Source: JBBQCW01 sp038319025 (lineage in GTDB: Bacteria; Actinomycetota; Thermoleophilia; Solirubrobacterales; Solirubrobacteraceae). Taken from it: a stretch of DNA of 64,000 bases. The notes beneath the pieces are model-generated. The model did not search any database, was not told the DNA's origin, and saw only the letters and a program-made list of their open reading frames with translations. Positions 11,503 to 20,622 of the stretch are shown here, in pieces. The stretch covers positions 118,009-182,008 of the forward strand of contig JBBQCW010000006.1 in NCBI GenBank assembly GCA_038319025.1, given 5' to 3'. Within the stretch, counting starts at the first letter, position 1, and every line of letters starts with the position of its first letter. Both the position numbers and the translations under genes were made by a program.

Positions 11503-12081
11503 CTACGCCGCTTCCGGCAACCACTGCCGCCACGACGCCGGGATGGTCGGCGAAGCGACGTGGATGAAAACCGTGGAGTGCGGCACCCGCGGAGCCTGCC
11601 GGGGATGCATGCCCGCCTGCCGGGGCAGCAGATCACCTTTCCGCCGGTTGCAAGGGGCGCAACTGGCGACGATGTTGTCCCAATCGGACGTACCGCCCTT
11701 CGAGCGCGGGATGACATGGTCGACCGTCAGCTGCGAGCGCGTACCGCAGTACTGGCACTCCCAGCCGTCGCGGGCGAACACCGCGCGCCGCGTGATCTTG
11801 CGCCGGTGCGCGTCACGAGGCAGACGCACGTAAGTGGAAAGACGGATCACGGCCGGCCGCAGCAGCGACGTGTGCTCGGAGCGGACCGAGGAGAGGCCCT
11901 CCTCGACAACCTCCGCCTTCTGCTTGAGCATCAGGACGACCGCGCGGCGCACCGTGCAGACGTTGATCGGCTCAAACGTGGCGTTCAGTACGAGCACCCG
12001 CCCACCATCACGTCCGTGTCGTCGGTGCTCGAGAACTGACACGGACCCGGCCGGGCCTGGGGGCGTGGCGTGGTGCGCCAT
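11503..12081 (-). CDS. HNH endonuclease domain protein
   Basis: This is a small nuclease-fold protein of the kind widespread in actinobacteria; its biological role is not established. The N-terminal half (RVLVLNATFEPINVCTVRRA) is typical of this subfamily. The HNH part contains CQYCGTRSQLTVDHVIPRSK, then WDNIVASCAPCNRRKGD, giving the HNH residues and two CxxC pairs for zinc. I use the ATG at 12081 because TACACT, a good -10, lies 10 nt upstream. A longer frame starting at 12120 would share the TGATG junction with the upstream gene's stop, and a GTG at 12042 is a third option. It is convergent with the putative RNA at 11228-11466. Confidence 0.85.
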   Translation of the reverse strand: MAHHATPPGPAGSVSVLEHRRHGRDGGRVLVLNATFEPINVCTVRRAVVLMLKQKAEVVEEGLSSVRSEHTSLLRPAVIRLSTYVRLPRDAHRRKITRRAVFARDGWECQYCGTRSQLTVDHVIPRSKGGTSDWDNIVASCAPCNRRKGDLLPRQAGMHPRQAPRVPHSTVFIHVASPTIPASWRQWLPEAA

Positions 12082-12119
12082 GACGCGCCGCAGTGTACCC
12101 GCCGCGACGACGGGGCTCA

Positions 12120-12971
12120 TCAGGCGGGCGGCGCGGCGGGGTAGCTGCCGAGCACGCGCACCGTTTCGCAACGCGTACGCAGCGCCCCGAGGGCGCCGAC
12201 CACCGCGGGGTCGCGGTCACGCCCATCGAGGTCCACGAAGAAGCGGTACTGCTCCAGCTTCCCGCGGCGCGGCCGGGACTCGATTCGGCTCATGTTCAAT
12301 CCGCGATCACCGAACTCCGCCAGGCAGGAGACCAACCATCCCGGTGAGTCATCGCCAGGGCCCCAGAAGGCCGCCGACGTGCGCCAGCGCTCGGCGTCGG
12401 GCACCGGCCAGGGATCAGCGCCGACTTTGGCGATCCACACGAACCGCGTGGTGTTGCCGGCCTCGTCAGAGATGTCTTCGCGCAGGATCTCACCGCCGTA
12501 GAGCGCCGCGGCCGGCGCGGTGCCGATCGCGGCGTTTCCCGTGCCCGCAGCCACCGCGTCCTGCACGGCCTGCGCGGTCGACGCCACGGTCAGGACCTCC
12601 GCCGCGGGCAACTGCTTGCGCAGGAAGGCCTGACACTGGGCCGTCGCCTGCGGATGAGACAGCACACGGTGCACACCGTCCATGGTGGTCCCGGGGGCGG
12701 CGATCAGGCAGTGGCGGATGGCGATCGTGGACTCCCCGACGATCGCCAAGCCGTCGTTGCGAACCAGCGTGTCGAGCGTCGCGTTGACGCCGCCCTCCAG
12801 CGAGTTCTGGATCGGCGCGACCGCGTAGTCGGCCTCGTCGCGGGCGACCGCCTCGATCACGTTGGGGATCGGCAGGAACGGGATGCGCTCGGCCGCGGCA
12901 GCCGCTGCGATGGCCAGCACCGCAGCTTCCGACCACGTTCCGGCCGGCCCGAGGTAAGCGACGCGGGTCAT
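12120..12971 (-). CDS. pheA: Prephenate dehydratase
   Basis: This enzyme converts prephenate to phenylpyruvate in phenylalanine synthesis. It is 283 aa and monofunctional, with no chorismate mutase domain. The catalytic domain begins YLGPAGTWSEAAVL and includes VAPIQNSLEGGVNATLD and the TRFVWIAK segment. A C-terminal ACT domain for phenylalanine feedback is recognised by ESRPRRGKLEQYRFFVDLDG. Its ATG overlaps the stop of the upstream DUF4446 gene (ATGA). Confidence 0.93.
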   Translation of the reverse strand: MTRVAYLGPAGTWSEAAVLAIAAAAAAERIPFLPIPNVIEAVARDEADYAVAPIQNSLEGGVNATLDTLVRNDGLAIVGESTIAIRHCLIAAPGTTMDGVHRVLSHPQATAQCQAFLRKQLPAAEVLTVASTAQAVQDAVAAGTGNAAIGTAPAAALYGGEILREDISDEAGNTTRFVWIAKVGADPWPVPDAERWRTSAAFWGPGDDSPGWLVSCLAEFGDRGLNMSRIESRPRRGKLEQYRFFVDLDGRDRDPAVVGALGALRTRCETVRVLGSYPAAPPA

Positions 12972-13519
12972 GTGGTGCCGTCACGGGGCGAAGTCGGCAT
13001 GGCGGCGGCTCGACCTGGGTTCCCGCCGTCGATCGCCATCTGGACGGCCTGCTGCTCTTCAGGGGAAAGAGGCACATCGGGCTCGCCACGGTCCAGGCGG
13101 CGGATGTACAGGCGTGCCTGGTCGCGGTGCAGGATGGAACTGATCACGAGCCCTGACCGCGTTTCGTCCAACAGCGCGATCGTCATCGACTGGTGTCCGG
13201 AGAGTTGGTCGTAGGCGTCGTAGCGGACCAGCCCGCGCAGCGCGAACGCTCCCGCCACTCCCGCCTCGGCTTGGCCCAGGCGCTCGTCAAGGCGGAGCGC
13301 CACATCCTCGACATATTCGTGCAGCGCGGCGTAACCGGCCTGTAGATCGGCCGCGTGGGTGATCAGGTCGCGCTCGTCGTGCGGGCCCAACACCACGCGC
13401 TGCGTGGCCGCCAAGCGCCGCTGGCGCACGAGCGCGAGGATCGCGCAGCCGAGTGCGACGACGGCAAGACCCAGCGCGATGAGCGCGACGATCCCGGCCT
13501 GGGAGGTGAGTCGGTCCAC
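12968..13519 (-). CDS. DUF4446 family membrane-anchored protein
   Basis: This protein of unknown function has one N-terminal membrane helix (AGIVALIALGLAVVALGCAI). A roughly 140-residue domain follows, with the DUF4446 hallmark VRYDAYDQLSGHQSMTIALL and LVISSILHRDQARLYI. The GTG at 13519 is preferred because TACCGT stands exactly 7 nt upstream, the leaderless spacing seen at several other genes here; a GTG at 13528 is also in frame. It is coupled to pheA by a 4-nt overlap. Similar proteins are found beside origin-region genes in Gram-positive bacteria. Confidence 0.8.
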   Translation of the reverse strand: MDRLTSQAGIVALIALGLAVVALGCAILALVRQRRLAATQRVVLGPHDERDLITHAADLQAGYAALHEYVEDVALRLDERLGQAEAGVAGAFALRGLVRYDAYDQLSGHQSMTIALLDETRSGLVISSILHRDQARLYIRRLDRGEPDVPLSPEEQQAVQMAIDGGNPGRAAAMPTSPRDGTT

Positions 13520-13575
13520 GCTCTGCACGGTACCGGCCGCGCCGAACGCAGCACCGGCTCCGTCACGGCCCGGCG

Positions 13576-14709
13576 CTACTGGAAGATCGCGTCGTAGGAC
13601 TGCTTGTTGTTGTCGAGGTTCTTCTCTCCGGGCACTCCCTGCACCTCGACCAAGATCTTCACCGGCTTGCCCTTGGGCGGCGCCGTGGCGAGCGGGATGC
13701 TGACCTCTGCATCCGTGCCGGCCTTCGTCTGATCGACCGTCTTCTTGCCGACGATCGGCTTGAAACCGACGCCACTCACAGTGACCACGACGTTGACGTT
13801 CGTCTCGTCGTTCTGCCCTTGGTTGGCGAACTTCACGTCGAACGTGACCGGGGTGGCCGAAGTGAGACGGTTGACCGCGGGCGAGGGTTGCAAGGTGGTC
13901 GTGTCCACCGCGACGCTGGTGAGACCGTGGCCGTGACTGCCCGGGGCGATCGCCTTACCGGTCGAGCCGTCGGAGCTGGCGGTGAGAGTGGCGCCGAGCT
14001 GGTCCGCCACGTACGGCGCCGTCAGCCAGCCGAGGTTGGTCAGGAAGTGGCTGGTGGGAATGGTCTGGCCGCCGATGCCCGCGGAGTCGAACGCCTGCTT
14101 CATGTACGGCTGAACCCGCTGGGAGAACACCACGTCGGACGCCAGGAACTGCTGCATCTGGCCGGCGATCTTGTTCAGCGCGGCCGTCGGGTCGCCCTTG
14201 CCGGCCGTGGCGGTCGGGATCTGCTCCGCGATCTTGGTGAGCGCGGCCGACCGCAGGTTCAAGACGAGCAACAGGTACTGCTGCGTCTTCTCCATGTCGC
14301 CGGGCACGTCGAGGGACTGGGCGCGCTTGACGTTCTCGTCGGCGACGAGGCGCAACTGGTTGATCTGCACCTGAAGGTCGTTGCCGGGTGACCCGGAACT
14401 CATGGCCTGGAAGAACGGCTTGGCGACCTCACCGTCGGACGAGGTCATGATCCCCGTGACCGCGCGGTTGTAGTCCTTCATGCTCTGCTCGTTGCTGGAG
14501 TCCAGGCAGCTCTTGATCCCGAAGATCACGATGAGTAGGACCACGACACCGACGCCGATGGCGATCGCCCTCCGCACCAGTAGTGCCTGGTGGGCTTCGG
14601 CGTCCGCATCGCCGCCCCGTCCTCCGCCACCGCGGCCACCAGTGGTCGGCCGCCGCGGTTGCGGGGTCGTCACTCGGGTGGGCTCATCGTCATCGTCGAA
14701 GAACGACAC
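13576..14709 (-). CDS. Single-pass membrane protein with C-terminal CARDB-like domain
   Basis: This 377-aa protein has a cytoplasmic Pro/Gly/Asp-rich N-terminus, one membrane helix (AIAIGVGVVVLLIVIFGI, about residues 48-65) and a long extracellular part. The outer part has a mostly helical middle region, then a beta-rich C-terminus (PVTFDVKFANQGQNDETNVN onward) that reads like a CARDB/NEW3 immunoglobulin-like fold. The GTG start has an AAGGAG site 8 nt upstream, and CATACT around 14736-14741 (minus strand) is a possible -10. I do not recognise a specific function. It resembles conserved but unnamed membrane proteins of thermoleophilic actinobacteria. Confidence 0.7.
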   Translation of the reverse strand: MSFFDDDDEPTRVTTPQPRRPTTGGRGGGGRGGDADAEAHQALLVRRAIAIGVGVVVLLIVIFGIKSCLDSSNEQSMKDYNRAVTGIMTSSDGEVAKPFFQAMSSGSPGNDLQVQINQLRLVADENVKRAQSLDVPGDMEKTQQYLLLVLNLRSAALTKIAEQIPTATAGKGDPTAALNKIAGQMQQFLASDVVFSQRVQPYMKQAFDSAGIGGQTIPTSHFLTNLGWLTAPYVADQLGATLTASSDGSTGKAIAPGSHGHGLTSVAVDTTTLQPSPAVNRLTSATPVTFDVKFANQGQNDETNVNVVVTVSGVGFKPIVGKKTVDQTKAGTDAEVSIPLATAPPKGKPVKILVEVQGVPGEKNLDNNKQSYDAIFQ

Positions 14710-14852
14710 AAAAACCGCTCCTTGCGGGAACGTCGGGGTGCTGAGTATGACCGGCGCGCAGCCGATGTGAACGTCGCTGCAAGTTTGCCGTCAGGCGCCG
14801 TCGGAACGCGGCCCGGCGCAAGGAGCAGGGGGGCAGGCCTTGAACTACGCAT

Positions 14853-16733
14853 GTGGTGGAGACCGCCGAGCACTTCACGTCCGTCCCCGCGACCGAGTCC
14901 CCTGACACGGCGGCGACGGTCGCCGCGTCCGTCACGGACGTCACCACCGCAGGCGCCGGCGTCGTACTCGACCGCTACCGGCTCGTCCGCCGCATCGGCT
15001 CCGGCGGATTCGGCGCCGTGTGGCTTGCCCACGACGAGCGCCTCGATCGGGCCGTCGCCGTCAAGCGGATTCCCGTAGCCGGCAAGGGGGCGCGGACACG
15101 GGCCGAGCGCGAGGCGGTCGCCGCCGCCCGGCTGTCGCACCCTGGCATCGTGACGCTGTACGAGGCGGGCCACGACGACGACGCCGTCTACCTCGTCTCG
15201 GAATTGGTCCGTGGTCGCACGCTCGCTCAACTGCTCGCCGACGGTGAGCTGTCGGATCTGGACGCCGTCGAGGCGGGCATAGCCCTGTGCGATGCGCTGG
15301 CGCATGCCCACGGGCGGGGGGTCATCCACCGAGACGTCAAGCCCGCCAACGTGATCGTGCCCGAGGTGGAGGGTGACCCGACCGCCAGTGCCGCCGCCGC
15401 GGCCAAGCTCACCGACTTCGGCATCGCTCGCGTTCTCGGCGATGAGGCGCTGACCGCCACTGGGGACATCGTCGGCACGCTGGCTTACATGGCACCTGAG
15501 CAAGCCGACGGCCGGCCCGCCACCGCGGCTACCGATCTGTACGCAGCGGCGCTCGTGACCTACGAGGCGCTGTGTGGCATCAATCCGATTCGCGGCACCG
15601 GCGCCGCGGCCACTGCTCGCCGGGTCGGTGTGCGGCTGCCGGCCCTGAGCCGGATGCGCCGTGACCTGCCGCCGGGGCTGTGCCGCGCGCTGGACCGCGC
15701 GGTGGCGCCGGATCCCGCCGACCGCGGCTCCCTCGCCGACCTGCGCGCCGCGCTGCTGCTGGCCCGCAACGACGTGGACGACACCCCCGGGACGATTGCG
15801 CCCGCGCGGGTCGATCGGATCTCCCGGCAGACCGTCCGCGCCGCCGCGCGGGTCGAGGAGTGGACGGTGGCGCGCGGCGCGTACGCAGGCCGCGAGTACG
15901 AAGTCGACGATGGAGTCTGGGATGGCCGCGACGAGGACGGAGTCGATCGCCGGCCTCCGGTTGCTGCGGCACGCGCCGGCGCCGGCGTTGCCGCGGGCGC
16001 CCTGGTTGCCGGCGCGCTGACCGGTCTCGGTCCGTCCCCCGGGATGCCCGTCCTGCTGGTCTGCAGCCTCGTTGCGGTGCTCGTCGCCGCCCTCCCGCGC
16101 GCCGGCTGGGCCATCGCCGCAGGCGGTGTGATCGTTTGGACGGCCGCCGATCAGCCCGGCACCGCGGTCGTGCTGGCCGCCGCCACGCTGCCCGTCACCC
16201 TCCTGTTACCGCTCCGGGGGCGGCGGTGGTCCGCGCCGGCCGGTGCGCCGCTCCTGGGCTTGCTCGGCGCCGCGGCCGTCTGGCCCGCGCTGGCGGGGCA
16301 GTGTCGTCGTGGCGTCGATCGGGCCGGCCTCGCCGCGCTCGGCTGCTGGTGGCTGCTGTTGGCCCAGGCGCTGCTGGGTCGAAAGCTGTTGCTGGCGACG
16401 CTCCCGGGCGCACGGCCGCGTCAGGGCTGGGAAGGCTCGGCCGCCGACGCTGTCAACCACCTGCTCGTGCCGCTCTTCACCAGCGGTGTGCTCGTGGTGG
16501 CCGTCTGGTGGGCGCTGGCGGCGGCCGTGCTGCCGCTGCTTGTCCGTGGCCGGCAGGCCTCGGTGGACATCGTCGCGGCGACGGCGTGGGCCGCCTCACT
16601 CGCAGCGGGAACGGCCTGGGTTCTGCACCTCGTAGACCCCGCCGGGGTGATTCGCCCGCAGGGCATCGTGGTCGGTGCCGTGCTCGGCGGGCTGGTGGCC
16701 GTCGGTGCACGCGCCGTCCGTGGTGGTGCCTGA
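14853..16733 (+). CDS. Serine/threonine protein kinase with polytopic membrane tail
   Basis: This is a 626-aa Hanks-type kinase. The kinase domain (about residues 30-300) has the Gly-rich loop GSGGFGAVW, the ATP Lys in VAVKRIPV, the catalytic loop VIHRDVKPANV, TDFGIARVL and the APE-type motif MAPEQADG, so it should be active. A juxtamembrane region then leads to about eight hydrophobic helices from residue ~365 to the end, instead of a single anchor and sensor domain. It heads the fhaA-fhaB-pstP-rodA-pbpA-pknB block with a 28-nt gap to fhaA. The GTG start has only a weak ribosome site, so the exact N-terminus is uncertain. Confidence 0.9.
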   Translation: MVETAEHFTSVPATESPDTAATVAASVTDVTTAGAGVVLDRYRLVRRIGSGGFGAVWLAHDERLDRAVAVKRIPVAGKGARTRAEREAVAAARLSHPGIVTLYEAGHDDDAVYLVSELVRGRTLAQLLADGELSDLDAVEAGIALCDALAHAHGRGVIHRDVKPANVIVPEVEGDPTASAAAAAKLTDFGIARVLGDEALTATGDIVGTLAYMAPEQADGRPATAATDLYAAALVTYEALCGINPIRGTGAAATARRVGVRLPALSRMRRDLPPGLCRALDRAVAPDPADRGSLADLRAALLLARNDVDDTPGTIAPARVDRISRQTVRAAARVEEWTVARGAYAGREYEVDDGVWDGRDEDGVDRRPPVAAARAGAGVAAGALVAGALTGLGPSPGMPVLLVCSLVAVLVAALPRAGWAIAAGGVIVWTAADQPGTAVVLAAATLPVTLLLPLRGRRWSAPAGAPLLGLLGAAAVWPALAGQCRRGVDRAGLAALGCWWLLLAQALLGRKLLLATLPGARPRQGWEGSAADAVNHLLVPLFTSGVLVVAVWWALAAAVLPLLVRGRQASVDIVAATAWAASLAAGTAWVLHLVDPAGVIRPQGIVVGAVLGGLVAVGARAVRGGA

Positions 16734-16749
16734 CGGCGGAGCCCTTGCG

Positions 16750-16755
16750 TAGCAT
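16750..16755 (+). promoter_or_regulatory. -10 element for leaderless fhaA transcript
   Basis: TAGCAT ends 6 nt before the fhaA ATG, the spacing at which transcription would start on or beside the start codon. There is no ribosome site for fhaA. It is one of several such arrangements in the window. Confidence 0.55.
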
Positions 16756-16761
16756 CAGCGC

Positions 16762-17565
16762 ATGGGCGCGCTGCGCAATCTGGAGGGGAAGCTCTCCGGG
16801 CTGGTCGAAGGCGGCTTCGGCCGTGTTTTCCGATCCCAGGTTCGCCCGGCCGAGATTGCACGCCGTCTGGCGAAGGAGATGGACGACCACCGCACCGTCT
16901 CGGTGTCCCGCACCTACGTCCCCAATGAGTACGAAGTCTGGCTGTCGCCACAGGATCGCGCGCACTACGAGGGTGTCGAGGGATCGGTGCGTGACGAACT
17001 GAGCGCTTACCTGCTCGAGCACGCACGACGGGAACGGGTGGCGCTCGTATCGACGCCGGTGATCACGTTCCACACGGACGAGCGGCTGCGCCTGGGGGAG
17101 TTCGGGATCCACACGCGCACCGCGGAGCCGCCGGCCGCCGCCGCGGCCGTTGCCCCGCCGCGCCCTGTCGCCCCTTCGGTCCCGCTGGACCCGGCGCCCG
17201 ACGCGGGCCACACGATGATCTTCTCGGCCGCGGCCCGCCACCAGGAGCCGCTCGCCGACGATCGGGCTTCCCGCGCTGCGCCCCGGCGCGCGCTGCTCCT
17301 CGCTGAGGGTAAGCGCATGGTCGTCCCGCTGACCGGCGCCGTCGTGGGCCGCAGTCGCGAGTGCGATGTCGTGCTCGCCGATGCGAACGTGTCACGCCGC
17401 CACGCCGAACTGCGGCCTGACGGTGCGGGCGGGTGGACGGTCGCTGATCTGGGATCGACCAACGGCGTGCGCGTGAACGGACGCAAGGCTCAGGGGCCGA
17501 CGCCCATCGTGTCCGGCGATCGGATCGACCTGGGCACCGTCGACATGCGGTTCGAGACCGAGTGA
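16762..17565 (+). CDS. fhaA: FhaA: DUF3662 plus FHA domain protein
   Basis: FhaA-type proteins bind phosphothreonine and in mycobacteria link kinase signalling to peptidoglycan precursor export. This 267-aa protein has an N-terminal DUF3662 domain (FRSQVRPAEIARRLAKEMDD, YVPNEYEVWLSP) and a Pro/Ala linker. Its C-terminal FHA domain carries SRECDVVL, VSRRHAEL and DLGSTNGVRVNG, the phosphothreonine-binding loops. Its stop overlaps the GTG start of fhaB. Confidence 0.92.
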   Translation: MGALRNLEGKLSGLVEGGFGRVFRSQVRPAEIARRLAKEMDDHRTVSVSRTYVPNEYEVWLSPQDRAHYEGVEGSVRDELSAYLLEHARRERVALVSTPVITFHTDERLRLGEFGIHTRTAEPPAAAAAVAPPRPVAPSVPLDPAPDAGHTMIFSAAARHQEPLADDRASRAAPRRALLLAEGKRMVVPLTGAVVGRSRECDVVLADANVSRRHAELRPDGAGGWTVADLGSTNGVRVNGRKAQGPTPIVSGDRIDLGTVDMRFETE

Positions 17566-18068
17566 GCGCCGTGATCGATCCTGCCTCCGTCGGACTGAAG
17601 TTCGGGTTCCTGGCCGTCCTCTACCTGTTTCTGGTGTGGGTCGTGCGCAGCGCCACCAAGGACCTGCGCCGCGCCCCGGGGAGCACAGCAGGCGTGCGGG
17701 CCTCGGGCGTTCCCAACCCCGCGCCGGCCGCCCCGGAGGCCACGAGCATGCATTCCGTGCCGTCATCGAGCGCCGACGCGCGCCTAGTGGTGGAGCGCGC
17801 TCCCGGGCACACGCCGGGCATGGAATACGACGTCGGTCCCGGCGCCGTACTGGGCCGCGGTGAGCGCGCGGAGATCCGTTTGGAGGATCCGTTTGCGTCC
17901 TCGCAGCATGCGCGGCTGGTCCGACAGGGTGGGGTAGTCGTCCTCGAGGATCTCGGCTCCACCAACGGCACCTACCTGAACGAGGAACTCCTCGGTGGCC
18001 CGACGCCGCTGCACGAGGGTGACCGGGTGCGGATCGGCGACAGCGAATTCACCTTCCAGGACCACTAG
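17562..18068 (+). CDS. fhaB: FhaB: membrane-anchored FHA domain protein
   Basis: This 168-aa protein has a single N-terminal membrane helix (FGFLAVLYLFLVWVV), a flexible linker and a C-terminal FHA domain (LGRGERAEIRLED, SSQHARLV, DLGSTNGTYLN). The mycobacterial counterpart (FipA) is a phospho-dependent partner in cell division. The GTGA overlap with fhaA and the 5-nt gap to pstP place it in the same operon. Confidence 0.92.
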   Translation: MSAVIDPASVGLKFGFLAVLYLFLVWVVRSATKDLRRAPGSTAGVRASGVPNPAPAAPEATSMHSVPSSSADARLVVERAPGHTPGMEYDVGPGAVLGRGERAEIRLEDPFASSQHARLVRQGGVVVLEDLGSTNGTYLNEELLGGPTPLHEGDRVRIGDSEFTFQDH

Positions 18069-18073
18069 ATCTG

Positions 18074-19300
18074 ATGCTCCGCGTAGCCGAACACAGTGAG
18101 CGCACCGACACCGGGCGCCAGCGCGAAGCCAATGAGGACGCGTACTTCGCGCGCTCCCCGCTGTTCGCGGTGGCTGACGGCGTCGGTGGCGCACAGGCCG
18201 GGGAGGTTGCGTCGGGAATCGCGGTCGAGGTCCTCGCCGCCGGGCTGCCGGATGGCCCCGGCAGCGTCGAGTCGCGGTTGTCCGGGATTGTCGAAGAGGC
18301 CAATCGCCTGGTCTACGAGCGCTCCCGCGCCGACCAGACCCTGAACGGGATGGGGAGCACGCTGACCGCCGCCTACCTCGATGCGGAGGAGTTGACGATC
18401 GCCCACGTGGGCGACAGCCGCGCGTACCGCTGGCGGGCGGGCGAACTGCAGGTCCTCACCGACGATCACTCGCTGGTCGGCGAGTTTGTGCGTCAGGGCA
18501 AGCTGACCGAGGAGGAGGCAGCCGAGCATCCGCATCGCAACGTGATCACCCGGGCCCTGGGCTCCGGGCCGCAGGTGCAGGTCGATACGCACACGTGGCG
18601 CGCGCAGCCCGGCGACGTGTACCTGCTCTGCAGCGACGGCCTCACGCCGATGATCCCGGACGCCGCGGTGGTGGAGATATTGCGCGGCGCCGCTTCGCTG
18701 CCTGAGGCGGTGCGCGGGCTGATCGACGCGGCCAATGCCGCGGGTGGTCGCGACAACATCACGGCCGTTCTCTTCCGCGTGGAAGAGGTGCCCGGGGCGG
18801 CGCCGGCCACGGCCCAGATGGACGTCGGCGCCACGACGGTCGGCTCAGCGGCTCCGCGGACGGCGGACGTGCGCCAGGCGCTTGCCGAGCAGGAGGCCCG
18901 GGATGCCGAGGCGCTGGCGCGCCGCCGCGTACCCCGCGCCCCGGAGGCGGCGGCCGCCGGCGCCAAGCCGCGCCGCGGGCGCCGCGGGATCCGGCGCGCA
19001 CTCAAGGTGCTGGCCATCCTGCTCGTGATCCTGCTGCCGGTGGGTATCGGCGGCTACTTCGCCTCGCAGACCGTCTACTTCGTGGGGACCGACGCGAGCG
19101 GATTCGTGACGCTGTACCGCGGGCTGCCCTACGAGCTGCCGGGCGGCATCAAGCTCTACACCGAGAACTTCGTCTCCGGTGTGAACGCCGACCAGCTTCC
19201 GCTCGCGCGGCGCTCGTCATTGCTCGATCAGCGCCTGCGCAGCCGCGACGATGCCACCGACCTGGTGCGCCAGGTCGAGCAGGGGAACATCTCCGGCTGA
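18074..19300 (+). CDS. pstP: PP2C-family Ser/Thr phosphatase
   Basis: This metal-dependent phosphatase is expected to reverse phosphorylation by the neighbouring kinases. It is 408 aa. The PP2C domain carries the metal-binding aspartates in FAVADGVGGAQAG, LLCSDGLTPM and GGRDNITAVLF, and HVGDSRAYRWR is also canonical. A basic Ala/Arg linker leads to one membrane helix (LKVLAILLVILLPVGIGGYF, near residue 315) and an extracellular tail of about 75 residues. Its stop shares a base with the rodA start (TGATG). Confidence 0.94.
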   Translation: MLRVAEHSERTDTGRQREANEDAYFARSPLFAVADGVGGAQAGEVASGIAVEVLAAGLPDGPGSVESRLSGIVEEANRLVYERSRADQTLNGMGSTLTAAYLDAEELTIAHVGDSRAYRWRAGELQVLTDDHSLVGEFVRQGKLTEEEAAEHPHRNVITRALGSGPQVQVDTHTWRAQPGDVYLLCSDGLTPMIPDAAVVEILRGAASLPEAVRGLIDAANAAGGRDNITAVLFRVEEVPGAAPATAQMDVGATTVGSAAPRTADVRQALAEQEARDAEALARRRVPRAPEAAAAGAKPRRGRRGIRRALKVLAILLVILLPVGIGGYFASQTVYFVGTDASGFVTLYRGLPYELPGGIKLYTENFVSGVNADQLPLARRSSLLDQRLRSRDDATDLVRQVEQGNISG

Positions 19301-20622
19301 TGTCAGCCCGCAACCGCGAGCTGCTCGCCCTCGTGCCCGCCTCGCTGCTCCTGAGCGCCGGGTTCGCGGCGGTCTTCATCCAGCGCCACGAGCTGGTCGG
19401 CGTACAGGGCACCAACCGGCTGACGACGCTGTCGTTGACCTACGGCGCGATCTTCCTGGGCCTGTGCCTGGCCGTCCACGTGTTCCTGCGGCTGCGCCTC
19501 CCGTACGCCGACCCATACCTCTTCCCCTTGGTGGCGACGCTCGCCTGCTTTGGCCTCGTCTTCATCTACCGGATCGACAAAACGCTCGCGCAGGACCAGG
19601 CGCGGTGGTTCTTCGTGGGCATCCTGGCCTTTGCCGCCACGATCCTGCTGCTGCGCGACTACCGGGTGCTGGAGCGCTACCGCTACGTGATCGCTCTCGC
19701 CAGCCTGCTGCTCCTGATGTTGCCGCTGGTGCCCGGTATCGGTGAGACGACCAACGGCGCCAACCTCAGCGTGCGCCTCGGTTCGATCAGCTTCCAACCG
19801 GGGGAGTTCGCCAAGATCGGGATCATCATCTTCCTGGCCAGCTACCTGCGCGATTCGCGGGAGATGCTGACCACGCAGGGCACCCGGGTGCTGGGGGTGA
19901 ACCTGCCGCCGCTGCGCCAGCTCGGACCGCTGCTGGTGGTGTTCGGCGCCGCCATGATGTTGCTGCTGCTGATCAAGGATCTCGGCACATCGGTGATGTT
20001 CTTCGGCGGGTTCCTGGCCGTCATCTACGTGGCCACCAACCGCCTCGTTTATCCCGCGATCGGGCTGAGCATGTTCGCCTTCGGCGCCTGGTTCATCGGG
20101 CGGCATACCGCGCACGTGCAGGACCGCATCGCAGCGTGGAAACACCCGTTCAACGACCACCTGTACAACGTCGTCGGCGGGAGTTATCAGCTGGCGCAAT
20201 CGCTCTTCGCGCAGGCCGACGGTGGCATCTTCGGCACCGGCATCGGGCAGGCGTTGCTGAAGTTACCCAGTGGCGGCACCATCATTCCCGTTCCGCAGAC
20301 CGACCTCATCTTCGCCGTCATCACCAACGAACTTGGGCTGGTCGGGGCTTGCGGGCTGCTGCTCGTGTACCTGCTGTTCGTCGAACGTGGATTCAAGACG
20401 GCGATCCTGGCGCGCGATTCGTTCTCCAAGTTGCTGGCGGCGGGCTTGACGGCGGTGTTCGCGCTGCAGGTCTTCGTGATCGTGGGCGGCGTCACCAAGA
20501 CGATTCCGCTCACCGGTGTGACGTTGCCGTTCGTCTCCTACGGCGGCTCGTCGATCGTGGCCAACTTTGTGCTGCTCGCGCTGCTGCTGATGATCTCCGA
20601 CCGCTCGCGCCGACCGGCATGA
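19300..20622 (+). CDS. rodA: FtsW/RodA/SpoVE-family peptidoglycan glycosyltransferase
   Basis: This SEDS-family polymerase makes glycan strands from lipid II together with a partner class-B PBP, here the next gene. It is 440 aa with about ten membrane helices. Conserved parts include TNGANLSVRLGSISFQPGE, SLFAQADGGIFGTGIG, TNELGLVGACGLLL and PFVSYGGSSIVANF. The last two are SEDS signatures. ATGA overlap with pbpA supports stoichiometric synthesis. Confidence 0.94.
   Translation: MSARNRELLALVPASLLLSAGFAAVFIQRHELVGVQGTNRLTTLSLTYGAIFLGLCLAVHVFLRLRLPYADPYLFPLVATLACFGLVFIYRIDKTLAQDQARWFFVGILAFAATILLLRDYRVLERYRYVIALASLLLLMLPLVPGIGETTNGANLSVRLGSISFQPGEFAKIGIIIFLASYLRDSREMLTTQGTRVLGVNLPPLRQLGPLLVVFGAAMMLLLLIKDLGTSVMFFGGFLAVIYVATNRLVYPAIGLSMFAFGAWFIGRHTAHVQDRIAAWKHPFNDHLYNVVGGSYQLAQSLFAQADGGIFGTGIGQALLKLPSGGTIIPVPQTDLIFAVITNELGLVGACGLLLVYLLFVERGFKTAILARDSFSKLLAAGLTAVFALQVFVIVGGVTKTIPLTGVTLPFVSYGGSSIVANFVLLALLLMISDRSRRPA

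Noticed and set aside
15680..17002. 440-codon alternative frame inside the kinase gene
   Set aside because: Arg/Pro/Gly-rich translation typical of out-of-frame reading; the kinase and its membrane tail explain the region.
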